Shown here piece by piece: positions 10,033-17,862 of a stretch of DNA of 64,000 nt. The DNA is taken from the NCBI RefSeq assembly GCF_016127315.1, contig NZ_CP065997.1:6696001-6760000 (forward strand), in the 5' to 3' direction. The position numbers were made by a program, and so were the translations under genes. Below the pieces are notes generated by a model. The model saw nothing but the letters and a program-made list of their open reading frames with translations, was not told where the DNA came from and did not search any database. Numbering within the stretch: position 1 is the first letter of the stretch; each line of letters opens with the position of its first letter. The stretch is from Achromobacter deleyi (GTDB lineage: Bacteria; Pseudomonadota; Gammaproteobacteria; Burkholderiales; Burkholderiaceae_B).

Positions 10033-11694
10033 ATGTCCGGACTTATCACCCTGCTTGACTTCGCCGGCTACGTCGCCCTGCTGCTCTGGGGCGTCCACAT
10101 GGTCCAGACAGGCGTGCAGCGCGCCTTCGGCGCCGCCCTCGGCGCCGCGCTGGGCCGCGCCCTTGGAACCCGCTTGCGGGCCTTCGCCGCCGGCCTGGGC
10201 ATCACCGCCGCGCTGCAGAGCAGCACCGCCACCGGCCTGATGATCACCGGCTTCGCCGCCGGCGGCGTGGTCGGCCTGGTGCCGGCCCTGGCCGCCATGC
10301 TGGGCGCCAACGTCGGCACCACGCTGATCGTGCAACTGCTGTCGTTCGACCTGACCTCGCTGGCGCCCATCCTGATCCTGGCCGGCGTCTGGATGTTCCG
10401 CCGCTATCCGCCGGGCCGCACCCGCGACCTGGGCCGGGTCTTCATCGGCCTGGGCCTGCTGCTGCTGTCGCTGCACCAGTTGGTGGAACTGTTCGAGCCG
10501 TTCCAGACCGCCCCCATGCTGGGCATGATCCTGGACGCCCTGGCGACCCAGCCGGTGGCCGCCGTGCTGCTGTCGGCCGCCTTCACCTGGGCGGCCCACT
10601 CCAGCGTCGCCGTGGTGGTGCTGGTCATGTCCCTGGCCAGCCACCACATGGTGGCGCCGCACGTCGCCTTCGCACTGGTGCTGGGCGCCAACCTCGGCAC
10701 CGCCATCAACCCCATGATCGAAGGCGTCACCGGCGACGACCCCGCCGCCCGCCGCCTGCCGCTGGGCAACCTGCTGACCCGCATCCTGGGCGTGCTGGCC
10801 GGCCTGGTGCTGCTGCCGTGGCTGCAACCGCTGATGAGCGAGATGTCCAGCGACCCGGCCCGCGCCGTCGCCAACTTCCACACCCTCTTCAACGCCGTCA
10901 TCGCGCTGGCGTTCCTGCCGCTGCTGGCGCCCTACGCCGCCCTGCTGACCCGCTGGCTGCCCAAGCGCACCGACCCCAACGACCCGGCCCGTCCCCAATA
11001 CCTCGACGAATGGGCCCACGACGTGCCCGCCGTCGCCCTCGGCAACGCCGCGCGCGAAGCGCTGCGCATGGCCGACATGCTGCAGACCCTGCTGCTGTAC
11101 GCCCGCGCCGGCTTCAAGCGCGACAACCGCCACCGCATGGTGCAGGCGCGCCAGCTCGACGCCGCCCTGGACAAGCTGGAAAACGCCATCACCACCTACC
11201 TGGCCACCCTGGACCAGGAAAACATGACGCGCGGCGACCTGCAGCGCATGGACGACATCCTGGCCTTCACCAGCAACATCGGCCACGCCGGCGACATCGC
11301 CCACCACGGCCTGCTCAGCCACATCGCCAAGCTGCGCAAGCAGGGCTGGACCTTCTCGCCCGAACAGCGCGCCAGCCTCGACGACACCCTCGGCGAACTG
11401 ATCGCCAACCAACGCCAGGCCGCCGCCCTCTTCGTCAACGACGACCTGCGCCAGGCCCGCGCCCTGGCCGGCGAGAAGTCGCGCTTCCGCACCATCGAGA
11501 CCCAGGCCGCCGACGTCCACCTGCAAAAGATCAAGGCCGGCCAGGTCGACGCCGCCGAAGTCGGCGCCCTCTACCTCGACATCCTGCGCGACATGAAGGG
11601 CATCAACTCCCACCTCGTCGGCGCCGCCGCCTACCCCCTCCTGGCCCGCCACGGCGAACTCCTCCCCAGCCGCCTTCGCGAAGCGGGGAATTGA
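10033..11694 (+). CDS. Na+/phosphate cotransporter family protein with PhoU-like tail
   Basis: Membrane protein of 553 residues in the Na/Pi-II (NptA/YjbB) family. Two inverted transport repeats carry the QSSTATGLM motif (about residues 62-70) and its counterpart HSSVAVVVLVMS (about 194-205), which form the sodium and phosphate site. The soluble C-terminal third from about 340 is helical and resembles PhoU. It mediates phosphate movement across the inner membrane; in bacteria these proteins may act in efflux. The start at 10033 has only a weak AGG nearby. A repeat-rich 780-base gap follows. Confidence 0.85.
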   Translation: MSGLITLLDFAGYVALLLWGVHMVQTGVQRAFGAALGAALGRALGTRLRAFAAGLGITAALQSSTATGLMITGFAAGGVVGLVPALAAMLGANVGTTLIVQLLSFDLTSLAPILILAGVWMFRRYPPGRTRDLGRVFIGLGLLLLSLHQLVELFEPFQTAPMLGMILDALATQPVAAVLLSAAFTWAAHSSVAVVVLVMSLASHHMVAPHVAFALVLGANLGTAINPMIEGVTGDDPAARRLPLGNLLTRILGVLAGLVLLPWLQPLMSEMSSDPARAVANFHTLFNAVIALAFLPLLAPYAALLTRWLPKRTDPNDPARPQYLDEWAHDVPAVALGNAAREALRMADMLQTLLLYARAGFKRDNRHRMVQARQLDAALDKLENAITTYLATLDQENMTRGDLQRMDDILAFTSNIGHAGDIAHHGLLSHIAKLRKQGWTFSPEQRASLDDTLGELIANQRQAAALFVNDDLRQARALAGEKSRFRTIETQAADVHLQKIKAGQVDAAEVGALYLDILRDMKGINSHLVGAAAYPLLARHGELLPSRLREAGN

Positions 11695-11699
11695 GGCCC

Positions 11700-11775
11700 C
11701 CACGCGGCGCGCGCTTCGCGCGCTTGCTGCCCCCCGAGGGGGCTGGCCCGCCTTCGGGCGGCCGGGCGGCGGGCC
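11700..11775. repeat. Intergenic GC-rich repeat, copy 2
   Basis: Related to the stretch at 8350-8410. It shares CTTGCTGCCCC followed by CCGAGGGGG and then a GGCGG/CCGCC-rich block. It begins directly after the Na/phosphate transporter stop codon and contains the self-complementary arms GGCCCGCC/GGCGGGCC-like, so it could fold and stabilise the 3' end of that transcript. Confidence 0.5.
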
Positions 11776-11796
11776 TGCCATCCTAGCGGGGGGATT

Positions 11797-11857
11797 GCGA
11801 TGGTTCCCTCGCTGCCCCTCATTGGCTGCCACCGTTGGGGGCTAACCCGGCTTGAGG
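11797..11857. repeat. Imperfect direct repeat, copy A
   Basis: A 61-base unit starting GCGATGGTTCCCTC and ending CCCGGCTTGAGG recurs as a 60-base unit 112 bases further on (11909-11968) with only scattered substitutions and one deletion. No coding sense is visible. Confidence 0.7.
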
Positions 11858-11908
11858 CACTGACGAAACTAAGCGGCGGCTATCACGGCGGGTCCGTCAT
11901 CCGGGGAA

Positions 11909-11968
11909 GCGATGGCTCCCTCACTGCCCCTCAATGGCTGCCACCGATGGGGCTACCCCGGCTTGAAG
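11909..11968. repeat. Imperfect direct repeat, copy B
   Basis: Second copy of the unit at 11797-11857, starting GCGATGGCTCCCTC and ending CCCGGCTTGAAG. The two copies point the same way and are separated by 51 bases of unrelated sequence. Confidence 0.7.
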
Positions 11969-12137
11969 CAGGCATGCCACAAGGCGGCGACCGTGGCACG
12001 TGCGAGGTATGCAGGACGCTCACCGCGCGTCCTCCCGCATGACAGGACAGCCAGCCTCCCCGCGCCGCATCCTCTCCCAACGCCCACACCGCCCCCCGCG
12101 CGCAGCGAGCCAAGCCCCAAAGCCGCACACCACGTAT

Positions 12138-12171
12138 GCCAGGACCGGCTGCCCGCGCAGCCGGTCCTGGC
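12138..12171. other. Perfect 15-bp hairpin in repeat-rich gap
   Basis: The arms GCCAGGACCGGCTGC and GCAGCCGGTCCTGGC are exact complements around a CCGC loop. No T-tract follows on either strand, so this is a cruciform or RNA hairpin rather than an intrinsic terminator. Confidence 0.7.
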
Positions 12172-12234
12172 GGGCCCCGCAAACCTCTCGCATGCCGCCG
12201 CGGTCCAGCAGCGCCCCATGCCTCGAAACCGCTA

Positions 12235-12393
12235 GCCCGGCGCGGGTGGCGCACGGGTGGGCGCGCCGTCAGATGCGCCCGGCGGAAACCGTAGGGAGCC
12301 GAAGGCGGACGAGGTTGAGCACGGGGAAGTCCGGAGCGAACGCTCCGGACCGCAATCGCAGGCGCGCCCACCCGTGCGCCACCCGCGCCGGGC
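12235..12393. repeat. Structured element with 33-bp perfect terminal inverted repeats
   Basis: Positions 12235-12267 and 12361-12393 are exact reverse complements over 33 bases, enclosing 93 bases. The enclosed part contains a further perfect hairpin (GTCCGGAGCG/CGCTCCGGAC, 12329-12350, AA loop). The element has no frame with coding character and no U-tract. It could be a non-autonomous (MITE-like) mobile element, a dispersed repeat or a long rod-shaped RNA. Target-site duplications are not evident. Confidence 0.8.
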
Positions 12394-12475
12394 GGCCCAC
12401 GAAGCAACAACCGCCCAAAAAAAACCGCCACGCAAACGCGCAGCGGCTTCATCACGCCCAGAGGAAAAATCCCCC

Positions 12476-13264
12476 TCAAAGGTACCGCTCGAACCACTCA
12501 AGCATCCTCCCCCACCCATCCTTGGCCGCCTCAGCCTGATAACTCATCCTGTAATCCGCCATGAACGCATGATCCGCCTGCGGATACACCACGAACTCCG
12601 ACCGCCGGGCATTCTCGTTCCCCGCCGCCAGCTTGCCCTTCATGATCTCGATATCCGACACCGGAATCCCCGTGTCCTTGGCGCCATACAGTCCCAGCAC
12701 CGGCGCGTGCAGCTCATTGACCACATCGAACGCATAGCGCTTGATCAACGGCCCATGGCCCGCGCTCAGCTTGCCGTACCAGGCCACGCCCACCTTCACG
12801 TCCGGATTGTGCGCCGCATACATCCACGTCAGGCGGCCGCCCCAGCAGAACCCCGTCACCGCCACCCGTTTCGGATCGCCGCCGTGCTGCGCGGCCCAGG
12901 CCACGCTGGCGTCCAGATCGGCGAACACCTGTTCGTCGGACACTTTGCTGACGATCTCGGCGATCAGCTTGGGGATATCGGTATAGGTCGACGCGTCACC
13001 CTGGCGCTCGTACAGGTTCGCGGCCACGGCCAGGTAGCCAGCCTTGGCCACGCGGCGGCAGACATCCTTGATGTGCTCGTGCACCCCGAAGATCTCCTGC
13101 ACCACCAGCACGACCGGCAGGTCGCGCTTGCCCTCGGGGGCGGCGTAGTAGGCGCTGATGGATCCATCGGCCACGGGCAATTGGAAATCCCCGTGAACCA
13201 GCCCCTGGGTGTCCGTGTGGATCACGGTGGGGGCGACGTTGCCGGCGGCGGCGGAAAAACTCAT
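12476..13264 (-). CDS. Dienelactone hydrolase family protein
   Basis: Cytoplasmic alpha/beta hydrolase of 262 residues. It has the nucleophile elbow GFCWGG (Cys140), the acid in YGAKDTGIP and the histidine in ADHAFM, which make the Cys-Asp-His triad of dienelactone hydrolases. Classical members open dienelactone to maleylacetate in chlorocatechol breakdown; many chromosomal homologues have unknown substrates, and nothing nearby points to a chlorocatechol pathway. The ATG at 13264 follows ACACAGGAG. Confidence is high for the family and low for the substrate. Confidence 0.88.
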   Translation of the reverse strand: MSFSAAAGNVAPTVIHTDTQGLVHGDFQLPVADGSISAYYAAPEGKRDLPVVLVVQEIFGVHEHIKDVCRRVAKAGYLAVAANLYERQGDASTYTDIPKLIAEIVSKVSDEQVFADLDASVAWAAQHGGDPKRVAVTGFCWGGRLTWMYAAHNPDVKVGVAWYGKLSAGHGPLIKRYAFDVVNELHAPVLGLYGAKDTGIPVSDIEIMKGKLAAGNENARRSEFVVYPQADHAFMADYRMSYQAEAAKDGWGRMLEWFERYL

Positions 13265-13382
13265 GGCGAACTCCTGTGTAGGGATCAACGCGGAGCCGGC
13301 GCGCCGCGGTTCGCCATCGGGGGCGAGCGCGACAGGACCGGCCAGGATCGGAAGCAAAGCCGGGTATCGCGACCGCCACGCT

Positions 13383-14216
13383 TCAATGTGTGTGGACGTG
13401 CTCCGTGCGGGCCGCGCCAGCGCCCGCCTCGTGCTCATGCCCGTGGTGCATCAGGGTCGTCACGCTGTAGATCAGCACCACGCCCACGCCCACCAGCAGC
13501 AGTTGCGGCACCGCATCGGCCAGGGATACCCGTTCGTGCATCTGCGGCATCAGGTCGGCCACCGAGATGTAGAGGAAGCTGCTGGCGGCAACCACCAATA
13601 CGTACGGCACCCAGTCCTGGGCCTGCTGCAGCACGAAGTAACCTATTATGCCGCCCAAGGCTGAACACAAGCTGGTGAACAGGATCAGCGCGAAGGCGCG
13701 GCGGCGCGCCAGGCCGGCATTGAGCAGCACGACGAAGTCGCCCAGCTTGTGCGGCACTTCGTGCACGATGATCGAGGCCGCCGTCAGCACGCCCAGCAGC
13801 GGGTCGGTCAGGAAGGCCGCCGCCACCAGCACGCCGTCGCACAGGTTGTGCAGCGAGCTGCCGACCAGGATCAGCACGCCCCCGCGTCCCGCCTCATGCC
13901 GGTCATGGCCATGATGATGGTGGTGCCCGTCGCCCTCGTGGTGATGGCTGTGGCGCAGCAGCGCGATCTTCTCCAGCACGAAAAATCCGATCAGCGACGC
14001 CAGCATCAGCCCGAACAGCACATGGGCGTCGGCCACCCCGCTCTCGAAGGCTTCCGGCAGCAGGTGCAGCAGCGCCACCGACAGCAGCACCCCCACGGAC
14101 AGGCTGACCATGTGATGCAGGTAATGGGCGAACACCTTGTAGGCCAGCCAGCTGGCGACAAGGACGGCGATGAGGCCACCGGTGACGGTGGCAAGCAGGA
14201 CCCAGAGCAGCAGCAT
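13383..14216 (-). CDS. ZIP-family divalent metal transporter
   Basis: Inner-membrane importer for zinc or related metals, 277 residues. About eight membrane segments are visible, with the ZIP signature pair SSLHNLCDG (fourth segment) and HEVPHKLGD (fifth), whose His, Asn, Asp and Glu residues form the metal site. A histidine-rich cytoplasmic loop (about residues 88-110) and a His-rich C-terminus could act as metal sensors. It follows polA on the same strand but has its own promoter-like region and a palindrome 31 bases upstream of the start. Confidence 0.9.
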   Translation of the reverse strand: MLLLWVLLATVTGGLIAVLVASWLAYKVFAHYLHHMVSLSVGVLLSVALLHLLPEAFESGVADAHVLFGLMLASLIGFFVLEKIALLRHSHHHEGDGHHHHHGHDRHEAGRGGVLILVGSSLHNLCDGVLVAAAFLTDPLLGVLTAASIIVHEVPHKLGDFVVLLNAGLARRRAFALILFTSLCSALGGIIGYFVLQQAQDWVPYVLVVAASSFLYISVADLMPQMHERVSLADAVPQLLLVGVGVVLIYSVTTLMHHGHEHEAGAGAARTEHVHTH

Positions 14217-14246
14217 TTGGGGGACGTATTATGGTCAGGGGGAAGC

Positions 14247-14264
14247 GCAACATTATATTGTTGC
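14247..14264 (-). promoter_or_regulatory. Palindromic operator over the -10 of the ZIP gene
   Basis: GCAACATTATATTGTTGC is an inverted repeat with 6-base arms. Read on the minus strand it contains TATAAT, a perfect -10 hexamer, so a bound repressor would block the promoter. The position suggests metal-dependent control, but the arms differ from the Zur-like box at 38855, so the regulator is unknown. Confidence 0.5.
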
Positions 14265-14372
14265 AGCCGCAAAAGCGGAAATGGGCCACCGGACGCTGCG
14301 CGGCCCGGACGGCCCGATCCAAGCAATCCACGGCGAGCGGCCCGTTCACGGGCGCGCCGCCGTCCAGGCGTG

Positions 14373-17090
14373 TCAGTGCGCCTGTTCCCAGTTCTTGCCC
14401 ACGCCCACCTCGGCCACCAGCGGCACGCGCAGCTCGGCCACGGTGCACATCAGCCGCGGCAGGGCTTCCTTGACCACTTCCAGTTCCGCGTCGGGCGCTT
14501 CCAGCACCAGTTCATCGTGCACCTGCATGATCATGCGGGTCTGCAGTTTCTCGGCCTCGAGCCAGTCCTGCACCGCCACCATGGCCATCTTGATCAGGTC
14601 GGCCGCGGTGCCCTGCATCGGCGCGTTGATCGCCGCGCGCTCGGCGCCCTGCCGGCGCGGGCCCGAGGCGCCGCGGATCTCCGGCAATTGCAGCCGGCGC
14701 CCGAACACGGTCTCGACATAGCCCTGCTCGCGCGCCACGCGGCGCGTGTTCTCCATGTACATCGCCACGCCGGGATAGCGGGCGAAGTAGCGGTCGATGT
14801 AGGCCTGCGCCGCGTCCCGCGTGATGCCCAGGTTCGACGCCAGGCCGAACACGCCCATGCCGTAGATCAGGCCGAAGTTGATGGCCTTGGCCGCGCGCCG
14901 CTGCTCGGACGAGACGTCCGCCAGCGACACGCCGAACACTTCCGAGGCCGTGGCGCGGTGGATGTCCTCGCCGGCGGCGAAGGCGCGCTGCAGGTTGGCG
15001 TCGTCCGACACGTGCGCCATGATGCGCAGCTCGATCTGCGAATAGTCGGCCGACAGCAGCAGGCCCTGCTCGGCGATGAACGCCTCGCGCACCCGGCGCC
15101 CGGCCTCGGTGCGCACGGGAATGTTCTGCAGGTTGGGATCGGACGAGGCCAGCCGGCCGGTGATCACCGCGGCCTGCGAATAGTGCGTGTGCACGCGACC
15201 GGTATCCGGGTTGATCATGCGCGGCAGCTTGTCCGTATAGGTGGACTTGAGCTTGGACAGCCCGCGGTATTCCAGCAGCACCTGCGGCAGCGGGTAGTCC
15301 TGCGCCAGCTTGCTCAGCACTTCCTCGTCGGTCGACGGCGCGCCGCCGGCGGTCTTGCGCACCACCGGCAACTGCATGCGGCCGAACAGGATCTCGCCCA
15401 GCTGCTTGGGCGAATTCAGGTTGAAGGGCTGACCGGCCAGTTCGTAGGCCTTCTGCTCGAGTTGCAGCATTTCCTGGCCCAGCTTGTGGCTCTGGCGGCC
15501 CAGCTCGGCGGCGTCGACCTTGACGCCGTTGCGCTCGATGGTGGTCAGCACCGCCGACACCTGCATTTCCAGCAGGTAGATGCGTTCCAGCCCGGCGTCG
15601 GCCGCCACCTGCGGGCGCAGCACCTGGTGCAGCTGCAGCGTGAAGTCGGCGTCCTCGGCGGCGTAGTGGCCGGCCTTGTCCACCGCCACTTCGTCGAAGC
15701 CGATCTGCTTGGCGCCCTTGCCGCACAGGTCTTCGTACGAGACGCCGCTGCGGCCCAGGTAGCGCTGCGCCAGGTCGTTCAGGCCGACGCCGCGATGCGA
15801 CTCCAGCACGTAGGCCTGCAGCATGGTGTCTTCGGCGATGCCCGCCAGGCGGATGCCTTCGTTGGCGAACACGTGGGTGTCGTACTTGGCGTGGTGCAGC
15901 AGCTTGGCGCGCGAGGCGTCCTGCAGCCACGGGCGCAGACGCTCCAGCACGTCGGCCTTGGGCAACTGGGTCGCGCCATCCGGGCCGTGGTGCGCCACCG
16001 GGATGTAGCAGGCCACGCCCGGCGCCACCGCCATCGACAGGCCGACCAGCTTGGCCCGCATCTCGTCCAGCGAGGTGGTCTCGGTGTCCAGCGCCACCAG
16101 CTCGGCGCCCTGCGCCAGTTCCATCCAGGCGTCGAACGCCTGCCAGTTGTCAATGATGCGGTAGTCCAGCTCGGCCGGCGCGGCCGGCGCTTCGACCGCC
16201 ACGCGGGCATCGCCCGTGGGCACGCGCTCGGCGTCGCCGGTCAGGTCACGCAGCCAGGTGCGGAAACCGTAGCGTTCGTACAGTTCGGTCAGCGTGGCCT
16301 CGTCGCGGCCGCGCGGGGTCAGGTCGTCGACGCTCTCGACATGGCCGGTCAGGTCGCAATCGCACTTGACGGTCAGCAACTGGCGCGTCAGCGGGAAGTT
16401 GGGGATGGCTTCGCGCAGGTTGCTACCGGCCACGCCCTTGATGCCCTCGGCGCCCTCGACCAGCTTGTCGATCGAACCGAATTCCGAGATCCACTTGGCG
16501 GCCGTCTTGGGGCCGACCTTGGTCACGCCCGGCACGTTGTCGACGGTGTCGCCCACCAGCATCAGGTAGTCGACGATGCGGTCCGGCGGCACGCCGAACT
16601 TGTTGACCACGCCGGCCTCGTCCAGCACCTCGCCGCTCATGGTGTTGACCAGCGTGACGTGGCTGTTGACCAGCTGCGCCAGGTCCTTGTCGCCGGTGGA
16701 CACCACCGTGTGCACGCCGCGCTCGGCGGCGCGGCAGGCCAGCGTGCCGATCACGTCATCGGCCTCGACGCCCTCGATGGCCAGCACCGGCCAGCCCAGC
16801 GCGCGCACGGCGCGGTGGATGGGCTCGATCTGCGCCGCCAGGTCTTCCGGCATGGGCGGGCGGTGCGACTTGTATTCCGGATACAGATCGTCCCGGAACG
16901 TCTTGCCACGCGCATCGAAAATACATGCGGCATACTCTGCCTTATAGTCGGATACAAGCTTGCGCAACATATTGACCACGCCGTACAGCGCACCCGTAGG
17001 TTCGCCTTGCGCATTGCGCAAATCAGGCATAGCGTGAAAAGCGCGGTACAAGTAGCTTGAACCGTCGACCAGCAATAAGGTTTTTTTCAT
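14373..17090 (-). CDS. polA: DNA polymerase I
   Basis: Repair and Okazaki-fragment polymerase of 905 residues. The N-terminal 5'-3' exonuclease covers about residues 1-290 and the 3'-5' exonuclease about 320-510. The latter keeps the catalytic LDTET motif, so proofreading is probably intact. The polymerase domain runs from about 520 to the end with motif A ADYSQIELR, motif B RRAAKAINFGLIYG and motif C MQVHDELVLE. I start it at the ATG at 17090 (MKKTLLLVDGSSYLYRAF), the family N-terminus; the upstream frame extension to 17252 overlaps the divergent gene. It is divergent from the LOG gene with almost touching starts. Confidence 0.96.
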   Translation of the reverse strand: MKKTLLLVDGSSYLYRAFHAMPDLRNAQGEPTGALYGVVNMLRKLVSDYKAEYAACIFDARGKTFRDDLYPEYKSHRPPMPEDLAAQIEPIHRAVRALGWPVLAIEGVEADDVIGTLACRAAERGVHTVVSTGDKDLAQLVNSHVTLVNTMSGEVLDEAGVVNKFGVPPDRIVDYLMLVGDTVDNVPGVTKVGPKTAAKWISEFGSIDKLVEGAEGIKGVAGSNLREAIPNFPLTRQLLTVKCDCDLTGHVESVDDLTPRGRDEATLTELYERYGFRTWLRDLTGDAERVPTGDARVAVEAPAAPAELDYRIIDNWQAFDAWMELAQGAELVALDTETTSLDEMRAKLVGLSMAVAPGVACYIPVAHHGPDGATQLPKADVLERLRPWLQDASRAKLLHHAKYDTHVFANEGIRLAGIAEDTMLQAYVLESHRGVGLNDLAQRYLGRSGVSYEDLCGKGAKQIGFDEVAVDKAGHYAAEDADFTLQLHQVLRPQVAADAGLERIYLLEMQVSAVLTTIERNGVKVDAAELGRQSHKLGQEMLQLEQKAYELAGQPFNLNSPKQLGEILFGRMQLPVVRKTAGGAPSTDEEVLSKLAQDYPLPQVLLEYRGLSKLKSTYTDKLPRMINPDTGRVHTHYSQAAVITGRLASSDPNLQNIPVRTEAGRRVREAFIAEQGLLLSADYSQIELRIMAHVSDDANLQRAFAAGEDIHRATASEVFGVSLADVSSEQRRAAKAINFGLIYGMGVFGLASNLGITRDAAQAYIDRYFARYPGVAMYMENTRRVAREQGYVETVFGRRLQLPEIRGASGPRRQGAERAAINAPMQGTAADLIKMAMVAVQDWLEAEKLQTRMIMQVHDELVLEAPDAELEVVKEALPRLMCTVAELRVPLVAEVGVGKNWEQAH

Positions 17091-17106
17091 GGTTACAAAG
17101 GCAGAT

Positions 17107-17793
17107 ATGGCAACAACTGCGGCAACAATTGCGGCGACGCCCGCCGAAAAACAAATTCCGCTGATTATGTCAGAGATACGGACGGCGGCCGAAAAGCTCG
17201 CGAACATCGGGCCAGCAGTCAGTGTCTTCGGCAGTGCGCGCGTCAGCCGCAACTCCCCCCACTACGAAACCACCGTGGCAATCTCGGCCGCCCTGGCCGA
17301 GGCGGGATTCGCGGTCATCGCGGGCGGCGGCCCGGGCATCATGGAAGCCGCCAACAAGGGCGCGTTCGAAACCGGCGGCACCAGCATCGGGCTGAACATC
17401 AGCCTGCCGCACGAAGCGCACAACAACGAGTATCAAACCATCAGTCTCTCGTTTGAGTACTTTTTTTCACGCAAAGCCACGTTTTTCATGCACAGCTTCG
17501 CCTACGTGGCGATGCCGGGCGGCTTCGGCACCCTGGACGAGCTCTTCGAAGCGTTGACGCTGATCCAGACCGGCAAGGTCCCGGCCGCGCCCATCGTGCT
17601 GGTGGGCAGCGAGTACTGGTCGGGCCTGGTCGAATGGCTGGGCGGCCAGGTGCTGGGCAATGGCATGATTGGCGCGCATGACCTGGATCTTTTCATCATC
17701 GAGGACGATCCCCGCAAGGTCGTGCGCAAGGTGGTCGAATTCCACCAGAAGGCCAGTTCGGAAGCGCAATACGCGCCTTCCCTGCCGGCCTGA
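17107..17793 (+). CDS. LOG family protein (TIGR00730, nucleotide 5'-monophosphate N-ribosidase-like)
   Basis: Rossmann-fold protein related to cytokinin-activating LOG enzymes, which release bases from nucleotide monophosphates. The family motifs GGGPGIMEAANKGA and PGGFGTLDE are present. I prefer the ATG at 17107 (228 residues), which has AAAGGCAG ahead of it. The ATG at 17089 would overlap the polA start codon by two bases, and the one at 17167 has no ribosome binding site. Its cellular role in betaproteobacteria is not established. Confidence 0.85.
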   Translation: MATTAATIAATPAEKQIPLIMSEIRTAAEKLANIGPAVSVFGSARVSRNSPHYETTVAISAALAEAGFAVIAGGGPGIMEAANKGAFETGGTSIGLNISLPHEAHNNEYQTISLSFEYFFSRKATFFMHSFAYVAMPGGFGTLDELFEALTLIQTGKVPAAPIVLVGSEYWSGLVEWLGGQVLGNGMIGAHDLDLFIIEDDPRKVVRKVVEFHQKASSEAQYAPSLPA

Positions 17794-17799
17794 CCGGCG

Positions 17800-17822
17800 C
17801 CGGCCCGCCTCAAGCGGGCCGG
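17800..17822. other. GC hairpin between convergent genes
   Basis: A perfect 9-bp stem CCGGCCCGC/GCGGGCCGG with loop CTCAA lies between the LOG gene and the convergent amidohydrolase gene. It has no T-tract on either side. Confidence 0.5.
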
Positions 17823-17862
17823 ACACCACGGGCGGCCTCCCGCAAGTGCCGCCCCGTGCCGC

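Noticed and set aside
11797..12393. Possible CRISPR array
   Set aside because: Only two copies of a 60-base unit and separate palindromes; no regular short repeats or spacers and no cas genes.
13749..17060. 1103-residue open frame on the plus strand
   Set aside because: It is antisense to polA, made of repetitive His/Arg/Gln/Ala residues, and arises from G+C-rich third positions; no domain is recognisable.
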